NCBI GenBank assembly: GCA_900554725.1
Contig: USII01000043.1
Span: 1 to 7,887, forward strand
Direction of reading: 5' to 3'
Source of the DNA: an uncultured Eubacteriales bacterium
Lineage (GTDB): Bacteria > Bacillota > Clostridia > Christensenellales > Christensenellaceae
DNA length: 7,887 nucleotides
The notes below the pieces were generated by a model. That model was given only the letters and a program-made list of their open reading frames with translations. It was not told where the DNA came from and did no database searches. The translations under genes were made by a program, and so were the position numbers. Of the stretch, positions 1 to 6,282 are shown piece by piece (the first letter of the stretch is position 1; every line of letters starts with the position of its first letter).

Positions 1-35
1 GGGGATATGTGCTTCGGGAGGAAGGGGCAAAGTGA
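1..35 (+). CDS. Response regulator, OmpR/PhoB family, C-terminal fragment
   Basis: Reading from base 3, the frame gives GYVLREEGAK and then TGA at 33-35. This matches the usual end of the winged-helix DNA-binding domain of OmpR/PhoB regulators, where the last beta-hairpin reads RGxGYxL. The rest of the gene lies left of the window. The stop codon overlaps the GTG start of the histidine kinase (GTGA at 32-35), which indicates translational coupling and fits a cognate regulator/kinase pair. The identification rests on ten residues plus context, so the family is likely but the exact subgroup cannot be told. Confidence 0.75.
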   Translation, partial: GYVLREEGAK

Positions 36-1438
36 AAGGTTCGATAAGGCTTAAGATTACGCTCTGGTTTTCTGCAGCGCTTATTGTCGTGGTGGCGCTG
101 GCATATTTTGTGATCCTCTCGGCCAGCAATCAGGTGATACAAAAGACCATTCGCGATGCGCTGATAGAGACTGTCGAGAGCAATGTGGATGAAGTGGAGT
201 TCTATTCCAGCATGGAAGAGGTGGACCCGTATAACGATGTCGATCACTTTGTGCAGTATGGGGAAGGATATCTGGAAATAGACGACGATTTTCTGGATTC
301 GGTCAACGCAGTCCACACTGGGCTATACAGTTCGGAACGGTCGTTGCTGTACGGGGAAAACCCCATCGCCCGGGAAACAGCAGAAACAGCGTTTTTGAAT
401 GCACAGGTGCAAAAGGTCGGCGCGCAAGGCATGACATACTATGTATTCGATCGCAAACTTGAGGAAGAGGGCCTGGAGGGGCTCTGGCTGCGGGGCGTCG
501 TATCCGAAAGGCAGGGGGAAGTGCAGATGCACGATATTTACGCTATCTCCCTCATTGTGTTTCCCTCCCTGGTCATACTCGCCATTATAGGCGGGTATCT
601 GATCGCAGGGCGCATGTTGCGGCCCATCCAGAAGATAAGCGTCACTGCAGCGCAAATTGGCCAGGGTGGCGATTTGAAAAAGCGCATTGAGATAGGCCAG
701 GGCAAGGACGAGCTGCATCAGCTTGCAGGGAGTTTTAATCAGATGTTTGAGCGCCTGGAACGCGCGTTTGAGGCAGAGAGGCAGTTCACTTCAGACGCAT
801 CCCATGAACTGCGCACGCCTATGGCGGTGATCATGGCACAGTGCGAATATTCTCTGCAAAATCCCGGAACAGAGGAGGACTATCAAAAGGCACTTCAGGC
901 GATCCACAGGCAGGGGGAGAAGATGTCCCGCCTGATAGGCGATATGCTGGATTTTATGCGGCTGGAGCTGCGGGCGGATGCCTATCCCAAATCCCGGTTG
1001 GATTTTTCGGCGCTGACAGAGGAGGTCTGCTCGGATATGGCGCTGATCCGGGAAAAAGGAATCACGCTGCAAAAGGAGATCCAAAAGGGAATTTTTGTGA
1101 TGGGAAATGAAGAACTGCTTACGCGCCTGCTGATCAACCTGATTGGCAATGCATACCGCTATGGCAGGGAGAATGGGCACATCCATGTGGTGCTGGAGCG
1201 GGGAAAAGAAGGCGCGGTGCTGCGCGTGCAAGACGATGGAATTGGCATTGCAAAGCAGGATCAACAGAAGATATTCCGCCGCTTTTATCAGGCAGAGCCT
1301 TCCCGTGCTGGAATGGGAAGCGGCCTTGGGCTTTGCATGGTATGGGAGATCGCGCGCCTGCATGGCGGGCAAATCCATGTGGAGAGCGAGCTTGGGGTAG
1401 GCAGCGTGTTTGAATTTTCCATGCCGGAAGAAGGCTAA
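32..1438 (+). CDS. Membrane sensor histidine kinase (HAMP-HisKA-HATPase)
   Basis: This 468-residue kinase would sense an envelope signal and phosphorylate the regulator encoded just upstream. Residues 9-29 form a first membrane helix. About 140 mostly acidic extracytoplasmic residues follow, then a second helix at about 170-192 and a HAMP linker at about 190-243. The HisKA motif SHELRTP carries the phospho-acceptor His258. The ATP-binding domain shows the N box with Asn373 (NLIGNAYRYG), the G1 box DDGIG at 401-405, the F-box segment IFRRFYQAE, and the G2 glycines GMGSGLGL near 430. All catalytic motifs are intact. The GTG start at 32 has GGGAGG at 16-21 and overlaps the regulator's stop. The sensor region has no recognisable named domain, so the ligand is unknown. 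A PepSY protein lies 59 nt downstream and is probably in the same operon. Confidence 0.93.
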   Translation: MKGSIRLKITLWFSAALIVVVALAYFVILSASNQVIQKTIRDALIETVESNVDEVEFYSSMEEVDPYNDVDHFVQYGEGYLEIDDDFLDSVNAVHTGLYSSERSLLYGENPIARETAETAFLNAQVQKVGAQGMTYYVFDRKLEEEGLEGLWLRGVVSERQGEVQMHDIYAISLIVFPSLVILAIIGGYLIAGRMLRPIQKISVTAAQIGQGGDLKKRIEIGQGKDELHQLAGSFNQMFERLERAFEAERQFTSDASHELRTPMAVIMAQCEYSLQNPGTEEDYQKALQAIHRQGEKMSRLIGDMLDFMRLELRADAYPKSRLDFSALTEEVCSDMALIREKGITLQKEIQKGIFVMGNEELLTRLLINLIGNAYRYGRENGHIHVVLERGKEGAVLRVQDDGIGIAKQDQQKIFRRFYQAEPSRAGMGSGLGLCMVWEIARLHGGQIHVESELGVGSVFEFSMPEEG

Positions 1439-1497
1439 TGCTCTTCTAATTTTTCTGCGATATGATGGCATTACAAAAGAGAGAAAGGAGCGGTGTT

Positions 1498-2571
1498 ATG
1501 AAAAAGATCAAGAGTTTTTTTGAAACCCCAAAAAAGGCAGTGCTCTCCTGCCTTTGCATTCTGGCGGCCATTGCCCTTGTCGGCGTGGGAACAGTATATG
1601 CCGTGCGAGCGGTTTCCAGGGGGAATTCCATAGGAACACAGAGCGCCCAGAATTTCGCCTTTGCAGACGCCGGGGTGGACCCTGCTTCGGCGCAGGCGGT
1701 GCGGACGGAGTTCGAGTTCGAGCAGGGGCAGTTTGTATATGAAGTGGAATTTATCGCGAATGGAGTAGAATACGATTATTGGGTGAAAGCCAGCGATGGT
1801 GCCATCGTAAAAAAGGAGATGGAGAGAAACGGCAGTGAAAGCGGAGCCGGCCTGACGGCCCAGGTTACGCAGGAGCAGGCGAGGGAAACCGCGCTTTTGG
1901 ATGCGGGCGTTTTGGCAGCAGATGCAACTTTTACAAATATGGAGCTGCGCAGGGATGACGGGATGACAGTTTACGAGATATCCTTTTATACTGCGGATAC
2001 AAAGTATGAGTATGAAATCAATGCGGAAACTGGCGCTATTTACAGCAAGGTGAAGGAAACCTATCTGCCGGCAACGCAGGAGGGCCAGCAGACCACAGCG
2101 CCTCAGCCTCTCCCCTCTCAGCCGGGCCAGGCATCCATCAGCTTGGAAGAGGCAAAAAATGTTGCGCTTTCCGACGCCGGGGTTTCCCCTGCGGATGCGA
2201 CATTTACAAAAGCGCAGCAGGATTACGACGATGGCATCGCTCTCTATGATATCGAGTTCTATACCAGCACGCATAAATACGAATACGAGGTCAATGCCGC
2301 CAATGCGGGCATTCTGACCAAGGAAACAGAAAAGTTCTTTTCCGGCCAGCAGGGAGGCAGCGCATATATCGGCGTAGATCAGGCAAAATCCATCGCGGCT
2401 GAGCACGCGGGGCTTTCGAATTCGGCAGTGACATTCTCCAAGGCCAAGCTGGAAAACGACGATGGCATGACGGTCTATGAAGTGGAGTTCTTCTATCAGG
2501 GAACGGAATACGATTATAAGATAGATGCTTCCACTGGCAGCATTTTGGAATATGATTTGGATAGAAATTAA
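1498..2571 (+). CDS. Membrane-anchored protein with four tandem PepSY domains
   Basis: The protein has 357 residues. I chose ATG 1498 because AAAGGAG lies at 1484-1490, seven bases upstream; an in-frame ATG at 1462 lacks such a site. A basic N-terminus (MKKIKSFFETPKK) precedes one hydrophobic segment at about 15-35, an uncleaved anchor or signal peptide, so the bulk lies outside the membrane. Four PepSY-type repeats follow, at about 50-107, 122-186, 212-278 and 292-357. Each begins with an Ala-rich helix containing (D/H)AG(V/L), continues with a VYEVEF-like strand and Y-x-Y, and ends near A-x-TG-x-I. A Pro/Gln/Thr-rich linker at about 188-210 separates the second and third. PepSY domains are known as protease propeptide inhibitors and envelope modules. 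Being next to a two-component pair, this one may modulate envelope signalling or proteolysis, but the function is inferred. Confidence 0.88.
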   Translation: MKKIKSFFETPKKAVLSCLCILAAIALVGVGTVYAVRAVSRGNSIGTQSAQNFAFADAGVDPASAQAVRTEFEFEQGQFVYEVEFIANGVEYDYWVKASDGAIVKKEMERNGSESGAGLTAQVTQEQARETALLDAGVLAADATFTNMELRRDDGMTVYEISFYTADTKYEYEINAETGAIYSKVKETYLPATQEGQQTTAPQPLPSQPGQASISLEEAKNVALSDAGVSPADATFTKAQQDYDDGIALYDIEFYTSTHKYEYEVNAANAGILTKETEKFFSGQQGGSAYIGVDQAKSIAAEHAGLSNSAVTFSKAKLENDDGMTVYEVEFFYQGTEYDYKIDASTGSILEYDLDRN

Positions 2572-2575
2572 AGCG

Positions 2576-2606
2576 ACAGGGCCGCCTAAGGCGGCCCTGT
2601 TTTTTT
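2576..2606 (+). terminator. Rho-independent terminator after the PepSY gene
   Basis: An 11-bp perfect stem (ACAGGGCCGCC at 2576-2586 with GGCGGCCCTGT at 2590-2600) closes a TAA loop and runs into seven T residues at 2600-2606. It begins five bases after the PepSY stop codon. It marks the end of the two-component operon and separates it from the glycosyltransferase unit. Confidence 0.95.
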
Positions 2607-2646
2607 GTGCCCGGATGGCAGTTTTGGAAAAACGCAGGACCTTTGG

Positions 2647-2674
2647 CACAGAATTTTCGCACGGGCATACGATA
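2647..2674 (+). promoter_or_regulatory. Candidate sigma-K-type sporulation promoter
   Basis: CATACGATA at 2666-2674 matches the mother-cell sigma-K -10 consensus CATANNNTA at every fixed position. A -35-like AC (within CACA at 2647-2650) lies 16 nt upstream, close to the spacing known in Bacillus subtilis. No good sigma-A TTGACA/TATAAT pair is visible in this gap. The site is 27 nt before the glycosyltransferase start, so the leader would be short. The motif is short, and the support comes mainly from its position before a collagen-like spore-surface gene. Confidence 0.5.
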
Positions 2675-2700
2675 AATGGAGAAAGAAAAGGAGGAACAGC

Positions 2701-3816
2701 ATGACTATCAGCTTATGCATGATCGTGCGAAACGAGCAGGAGGTTCGGGCGCGCTGTCTGGAGAGCGTGCAGGGAGCGGCAGATGAGATCATCATCGTCG
2801 ATACGGGAAGCACAGATGCCACAGAGGAAATCGCCCGCAGATATACCGAGCGCGTTTACTTTTTTCCGTGGCAGGAGAATTTTTCGGCAGCGCGCAACTT
2901 TTCCTTTTCCAAAGCCCAAAAGGAATACTGCATGTGGATGGATGCTGATGATGTGCTGGAGCAGGAAGATCGCGAAGCGCTCATCCGCTTAAAGGCACAG
3001 CTGCCCCAGGATGTGGATGTGGTGATGATGCGCTATCATGCCGCTTTTGATGAGCAGGGCAGGGCAGTCTTTTCCTATTATCGCGAACGAATTGTGCGCA
3101 ACAATGCCGAATACCGCTGGAAGGGGCGCGTGCATGAAGCCATCGAGCCAAAGGGGAATGTGGTATATTCGGAGATTGCTGTATCGCATAAGAAAACACA
3201 CCCGGGCACACCAGGGCGAAACCTTCGCATCTATGAGGCGCAAAAGGCGGCGGGCGAGGCATTTTCCCCAAGGGACGAATTCTACTATGGCCGCGAACTA
3301 TATTATAACGCCAAATACCCGCAGGCCATCCATGTGCTTAGCCATTTTCTGGAGGAAGGGGAGGGCTGGGTAGAAAATAATATCGAGGCGTGCCGCACGC
3401 TTTCCCTATGCTACCAGGCCCAGGGAGAGAGAAAAAAGGCGCGCCAGGCGCTGTTCCGATCCTTGGAATACGGGGAACCCCGGGCGGAAATCTGTTGCGA
3501 TATTGGAGCGCTGCTGATGGAAGAAGAGCGGTATCGGGATGCAATATATTGGTATGAGCTTGCCTTGAGCCGCAAACGGCAGGACGATTCTGGCGCCTTT
3601 ATCCTGCCAGAATGCTATGGATACCTTCCCTGCATTCAGCTGTGCGTCTGCTATGATCGCCTGGGGGAATTCCAAAAGGCCAGGGACTTCAACGAAAAGG
3701 CAGGGCGCTTCAAGCCGGAATCCCAGGCATATCAATTCAACAAGGCCTATTATCAAAAAATTTTCCCAAAGCCGGAAAAAAACAGCATGCACAGCAGTGC
3801 GGAAGATGGAATATAG
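2701..3816 (+). CDS. Glycosyltransferase family 2 with C-terminal TPR-like region
   Basis: This 371-residue enzyme probably transfers a sugar from a nucleotide-sugar to a protein. ATG 2701 is chosen because AGGAGG lies at 2689-2694; the open frame extends further upstream but runs through the terminator U-tract. The N-terminal GT-A fold starts SLCMIVRNE (residues 4-12) and shows VDTGSTD at 33-39, the metal-binding DADD at 81-84 and WKGRVHEAI from residue 140, all typical of family 2. Residues of about 195-345 read as helical repeats with TPR character (for example YYNAKYPQAIHVL and EERYRDAIYWYELAL). There is no membrane segment, so the enzyme should be cytosolic. GT2-TPR enzymes include peptide and protein glycosyltransferases. 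The collagen-like gene follows after 71 nt with no terminator, making that threonine-rich protein the natural substrate candidate. Specificity cannot be read from the sequence. Confidence 0.9.
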   Translation: MTISLCMIVRNEQEVRARCLESVQGAADEIIIVDTGSTDATEEIARRYTERVYFFPWQENFSAARNFSFSKAQKEYCMWMDADDVLEQEDREALIRLKAQLPQDVDVVMMRYHAAFDEQGRAVFSYYRERIVRNNAEYRWKGRVHEAIEPKGNVVYSEIAVSHKKTHPGTPGRNLRIYEAQKAAGEAFSPRDEFYYGRELYYNAKYPQAIHVLSHFLEEGEGWVENNIEACRTLSLCYQAQGERKKARQALFRSLEYGEPRAEICCDIGALLMEEERYRDAIYWYELALSRKRQDDSGAFILPECYGYLPCIQLCVCYDRLGEFQKARDFNEKAGRFKPESQAYQFNKAYYQKIFPKPEKNSMHSSAEDGI

Positions 3817-3834
3817 TAAAGTGAGCAGAACAAA

Positions 3835-3858
3835 GCCTTTAAAAGGCAGCTTTTGCCT
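3835..3858 (+). other. Two mutually exclusive small hairpins in the leader of the collagen gene
   Basis: In the 71-nt gap between the glycosyltransferase and the collagen gene, GCCT (3835-3838) can pair with AGGC (3844-3847), or AGGCA (3844-3848) can pair with TGCCT (3854-3858). Both use the same AGGC. Neither is followed by a T-run, so this is not a terminator and transcription should continue into the next gene. It could be a processing or stability element, or chance. Confidence 0.25.
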
Positions 3859-3887
3859 GAAAAATCATGTAGAAGGAGCATAAGAAA

Positions 3888-5210
3888 GTGAGTCCATATC
3901 CTTTTAATAGACAGCCCGTCTGCCCAAGATGCGGCAGACCAATCAATCAGTGCTGCTGCTTCAGAGGAGCGACAGGCCCCACCGGTCCCACTGGCCCTGT
4001 TGGGCCTCAGGGCCCTATGGGGATTCCCGGTATTCCCGGGCCGCAGGGCATGATGGGCCCCACTGGAGCCACCGGCCCCACCGGCCCTATGGGATTCCCA
4101 GGCGTTCCGGGCCCGGCCGGCCCCACTGGACCTGCTGGAGGCCCCACTGGCCCTACCGGACCGACAGGACCCACCGGAGCGACCGGTCCGCAAGGGCCAG
4201 CAGGCCCAGCAGGCGCAGCTGGCCCCACAGGTGCACCAGGCATGAACGGGGCGATGGGCCCCACTGGGCCGACGGGCGCCCCAGGCACGAATGGTGCGAT
4301 GGGCCCCACTGGCCCCACAGGTGCGACGGGCCCTGCCGGAACGAATGGCAGAATGGGGCCCACTGGTCCGACCGGTGCAACAGGCCCTACTGGGGCGACA
4401 GGTCCTACCGGGCCCACAGGAGCAACTGGCGCAGCTGGAGCTGCAGGGCCGACAGGCCCCACTGGTCCTACAGGTCCCACTGGCCCCACGGGAGCTACGG
4501 GAGTCACCGGTCCCCAGGGAATCGCCGGTCCTACCGGGCCCACCGGCGCAACTGGCGCTGATGGTTTGAATGGCGCAATGGGGCCCACCGGTCCTACTGG
4601 CATAACCGGGCCGACAGGCCCTGCTGGCCCTACGGGAGCCGCAGGAGCGACAGGCCCCACCGGCCCTTCCGGCGCTACCGGAGCAACTGGCGCCACGGGA
4701 GCAACCGGTGCTACCGGAGCAACTGGCGCGACAGGACCCACCGGCCCTGCTGGAACGGAAAGCAGCGGTTTGGCAGCATATGGAGGGCTGTATCAGGCGG
4801 CGCCGCAGTCTTTGCAGTTCGCCGCAGCAGATACCTATCGGCAAATTGAGATGGATGGCGCAATGCCTGCGCTGAATATGGAGCCGGATGGAGCTGGCAG
4901 AATTATAGTGCAGCAAACCGGGGATTACGAAGTATCCTATCATGTACAGATCAGCGCAAACAACCCTGTAACCATGGCGCTGGCCGTGCGCAGCAATGAA
5001 GCTGTGCTGCCCCAAACCGAAAGCACCTGGGCGCTTACGGGCAATCCTGAAGATCCGACAATCGCAGCGGCATGCGCGATTATATCGCTGGCAGCAGGAA
5101 GTGCTTTGGAACTTGCAGCGTCTGCCATCGGCTCACTGCCGACAGATTTCACGGTGGCATTGGGCGGAAACGCCAACGCAATGTTTACAGTAAAAAAACT
5201 GAGCCAATAG
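3888..5210 (+). CDS. Collagen-like, BclA-type spore-surface protein
   Basis: The 440-residue protein has no signal peptide and no membrane segment, as expected for proteins laid on a spore by the mother cell. GTG 3888 is supported by AGAAGGAG at 3871-3878. Residues 1-26 are a short head with five cysteines (CPRC at 12-15, CCC at 22-24). Residues 27-288 form a collagen region of 87 Gly-X-Y triplets, broken once by an extra glycine at residue 84. About 50 triplets end in threonine, with GPT and GAT dominant, and charged residues are almost absent (R154, D224). Residues of about 289-440 form a hydrophobic, beta-rich domain with [11 protein letters not shown] and a closing FTVKKLSQ, resembling the BclA C-terminal trimerising jelly-roll. 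Predicted role: a trimeric, glycosylated filament on the exosporium or spore coat. The collagen class is certain; the spore location is inferred from family, lack of a signal peptide and the promoter. Confidence 0.9.
   Translation: MSPYPFNRQPVCPRCGRPINQCCCFRGATGPTGPTGPVGPQGPMGIPGIPGPQGMMGPTGATGPTGPMGFPGVPGPAGPTGPAGGPTGPTGPTGPTGATGPQGPAGPAGAAGPTGAPGMNGAMGPTGPTGAPGTNGAMGPTGPTGATGPAGTNGRMGPTGPTGATGPTGATGPTGPTGATGAAGAAGPTGPTGPTGPTGPTGATGVTGPQGIAGPTGPTGATGADGLNGAMGPTGPTGITGPTGPAGPTGAAGATGPTGPSGATGATGATGATGATGATGATGPTGPAGTESSGLAAYGGLYQAAPQSLQFAAADTYRQIEMDGAMPALNMEPDGAGRIIVQQTGDYEVSYHVQISANNPVTMALAVRSNEAVLPQTESTWALTGNPEDPTIAAACAIISLAAGSALELAASAIGSLPTDFTVALGGNANAMFTVKKLSQ
3966..4751 (+). repeat. Gly-X-Y collagen triplet repeat (9-bp period)
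   Basis: There are 87 triplets in two in-register blocks, of 19 and 68 triplets, separated by the single codon GGA at 4137-4139. Larger units are visible: a 12-residue module of the form G-x-NG-(A/R)-MGPTGPT starts at residues 118, 133, 151 and 226. At 4671-4733 seven GAT triplets occur in a row with an 18-bp DNA period. Synonymous codons are mixed throughout; the five GPT triplets at residues 187-201 use five different codon sets. The repeat biases every other frame, so long antisense open frames over it are artefacts. Confidence 0.95.
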
Positions 5211-5257
5211 ATTAGGCGCTTACTTGCATATGTGAAACAAAGGATAAATGAGAAATG

Positions 5258-5289
5258 AACCGGCGCAGCTCTTTGCTGCGCCGGTTTTT
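5258..5289 (+). terminator. Rho-independent terminator after the collagen-like gene
   Basis: A 12-bp perfect stem (AACCGGCGCAGC at 5258-5269 with GCTGCGCCGGTT at 5275-5286), a TCTTT loop and a T-run at 5285-5289. It lies 47 nt past the collagen stop and closes the glycosyltransferase/collagen unit. The left A residues also give a weaker reverse-strand terminator. Confidence 0.93.
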
Positions 5290-5515
5290 GCTTGAACCCT
5301 GGGCGCGGGGGGTGCGCTTTCACACACCGAACCGCACGGACCCAAAAACAATCTATAAAAAAGAAAAGGAACAGCTGTTTGCCATGGCAGCTGAGGCAAA
5401 ATCTAAAGGCCGCTTCTTTGTGGAAAACATCTGGTATATAAAATGCGGGGGGGGGGAGCGGTAGGGTGGCGTTGAAAACGAGGTGCGAAGGTGGCTTTCG
5501 CCGCCTTTAAAATAA
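5290..5515. other. Gene-poor interval with a G10 tract and a weak hairpin
   Basis: I see no convincing gene here. The only plus-strand open frame starts inside the preceding terminator and ends at TAG 5462-5464. A shorter version from ATG 5383 would give a 26-residue peptide starting MAAEAKSKGRFF, but its nearest purine-rich site is too far upstream. Ten consecutive G residues lie at 5447-5456. A hairpin at 5488-5507 (AAGGTGGC with GCCGCCTT, one G-U pair, loop TTTC) has no proper U-tract. It precedes the HD-gene promoter and may insulate it. Confidence 0.5.
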
Positions 5516-5524
5516 TGGTATAAT
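5516..5524 (+). promoter_or_regulatory. Extended -10 promoter of the HD hydrolase gene
   Basis: TGGTATAAT at 5516-5524 is a complete extended -10 element (TGn plus a perfect TATAAT). The -35 position 17 bp upstream (TTTCGC at 5496-5501) is poor, which an extended -10 can compensate. Transcription would begin near 5531, leaving a leader of about 50 nt before ATG 5580. A second, weaker option is TTTAAA 5506-5511 with TATAGA 5530-5535. The site implies housekeeping sigma-A control, unlike the upstream collagen unit. Confidence 0.6.
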
Positions 5525-5579
5525 AATAGTATAGATTTTCACCCAAGTTTGGATTTTGGCAAAAATAGGAGGGTTTTAG

Positions 5580-6167
5580 ATGAGTGCAATGCCAAGAGAG
5601 CAGGCGCTACACCTGCTTCGGGCCTATAGCAGCGAGCCATTTCACCTGCTCCATGCGCTTACGATGGAAGCGGTAATGCGCTATTTTGCAAAGGAGCTCG
5701 GCTATCAGGATCAGGAGGATTTCTGGGCAAATGCGGGGCTTCTGCACGATATCGATTTTGAGAAATACCCGGATCAGCACTGCCAAAAAGCGCCCGAGCT
5801 TTTGAAGGAAGGCGGCGCCAGCCAGGAACTGATTCATGCAGTGGTAAGCCATGGCTATGGGCTTGTTTCAGATGTTGCCCCAGAGCACGAAATGGAGAAA
5901 GTGCTTTTTGCAACCGATGAGCTGACGGGGCTTATCGGCGCGGCAGCGCGCATGCGCCCCTCGGGCAGTGTAATGGATATGGAGCTTCCCAGCCTGAAAA
6001 AGAAGTTTAAGGATAAACGCTTTGCTGCCGGGTGCAGCAGAGATGTCATCCGAAAAGGTGCGGAGCTTCTGGGGTGGGAGTTGGATGATCTGCTCAGCCG
6101 CACAATTCTTGCCATGCGCTCCTGCGAGCAGAATGTTCGAAAAGAAGTGGAGGCGCTTGGCGCCTGA
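5580..6167 (+). CDS. HD-superfamily hydrolase, predicted (COG2316-like)
   Basis: The protein has 195 residues, all within one HD domain, close to the usual length of this stand-alone family. ATG 5580 has AGGAGGG at 5567-5573, six bases upstream. Metal-ligand candidates are His25, the His56-Asp57 doublet in GLLHDIDFEKYPD, His86 or His91 (IHAVVSHGYG) and Asp113 in FATDELTGLIGAAA. The later segment LKKKFKDKRFAAGCSRDVIRKG is a strong family signature of the uncharacterised predicted hydrolases. There is no signal peptide or membrane helix, so it is cytosolic. HD enzymes typically cleave phosphate esters of nucleotides or related molecules, but the substrate of this family is not established. It has its own promoter and different neighbours on each side, so context gives little clue. 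Confidence 0.9.
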   Translation: MSAMPREQALHLLRAYSSEPFHLLHALTMEAVMRYFAKELGYQDQEDFWANAGLLHDIDFEKYPDQHCQKAPELLKEGGASQELIHAVVSHGYGLVSDVAPEHEMEKVLFATDELTGLIGAAARMRPSGSVMDMELPSLKKKFKDKRFAAGCSRDVIRKGAELLGWELDDLLSRTILAMRSCEQNVRKEVEALGA

Positions 6168-6179
6168 ATGCACGAAAAC

Positions 6180-6212
6180 TGCATGGCAAAAGAATGCAAA
6201 AGCTGTTTTTTT
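6180..6212 (+). terminator. Possible weak terminator after the HD gene
   Basis: TGCAT (6180-6184) can pair with ATGCA (6194-6198), and seven T residues follow at 6206-6212. The stem is short and eight bases from the T-run. A stronger 6-bp hairpin, AGGCGC/GCGCCT at 6151-6165, straddles the stop codon but has no adjacent T-run. Termination here is plausible but not well supported. Confidence 0.25.
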
Positions 6213-6225
6213 ACATTAAATTTAT

Positions 6226-6254
6226 TTGCCGCCGGGCCTCTTCTGGGATATAAT
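6226..6254 (+). promoter_or_regulatory. Sigma-A-type promoter of the zinc-ribbon membrane gene
   Basis: TTGCCG at 6226-6231 and a perfect TATAAT at 6249-6254 are separated by exactly 17 bp. Transcription would start near 6261, about 22 nt before ATG 6283, just enough for the ribosome binding site. The in-frame upstream ATG at 6226 falls on the -35 element and would be untranscribed, which supports the later start. Confidence 0.72.
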
Positions 6255-6282
6255 CATCAGAGTGGTAGTTGGGAGGAGTTCT

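Noticed and set aside
1461..1466. TATGAT as a separate promoter for the PepSY gene
   Set aside because: It matches five of six -10 bases but has no -35 element at 16-18 bp and no extended TG. Co-transcription with the kinase is simpler.
1471..2649. 392-codon minus-strand open frame opposite the PepSY gene
   Set aside because: It runs through the terminator and lies antisense to a well-supported gene with repeats of a known domain. It looks like a codon-bias shadow.
4007..4741. Long minus-strand open frame over the collagen repeat, translating to a Gly-Pro-Val/Ala repeat
   Set aside because: It is the reverse reading of GGN-CCN-ACN triplets, which cannot form stops in this frame. It has no credible start context, and the plus-strand gene is clear.
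3966..4751. Possible CRISPR array or satellite because of dense short repeats
   Set aside because: The repeats are 9-bp coding triplets with synonymous variation in one open frame, with no spacers and no palindromic repeat unit.
3753..5015. 420-codon minus-strand open frame rich in Cys, Arg, Ser and Gly
   Set aside because: It overlaps the collagen gene and the end of the glycosyltransferase. Its length is explained by the 9-bp repeat suppressing stops, and its composition is not protein-like.
5255..5464. 69-codon plus-strand frame after the collagen terminator
   Set aside because: Its start lies next to and its first codons inside the terminator hairpin, no ribosome site is suitable, and it ends in a G10 tract. 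A shorter peptide from 5383 cannot be ruled out but is not supported.
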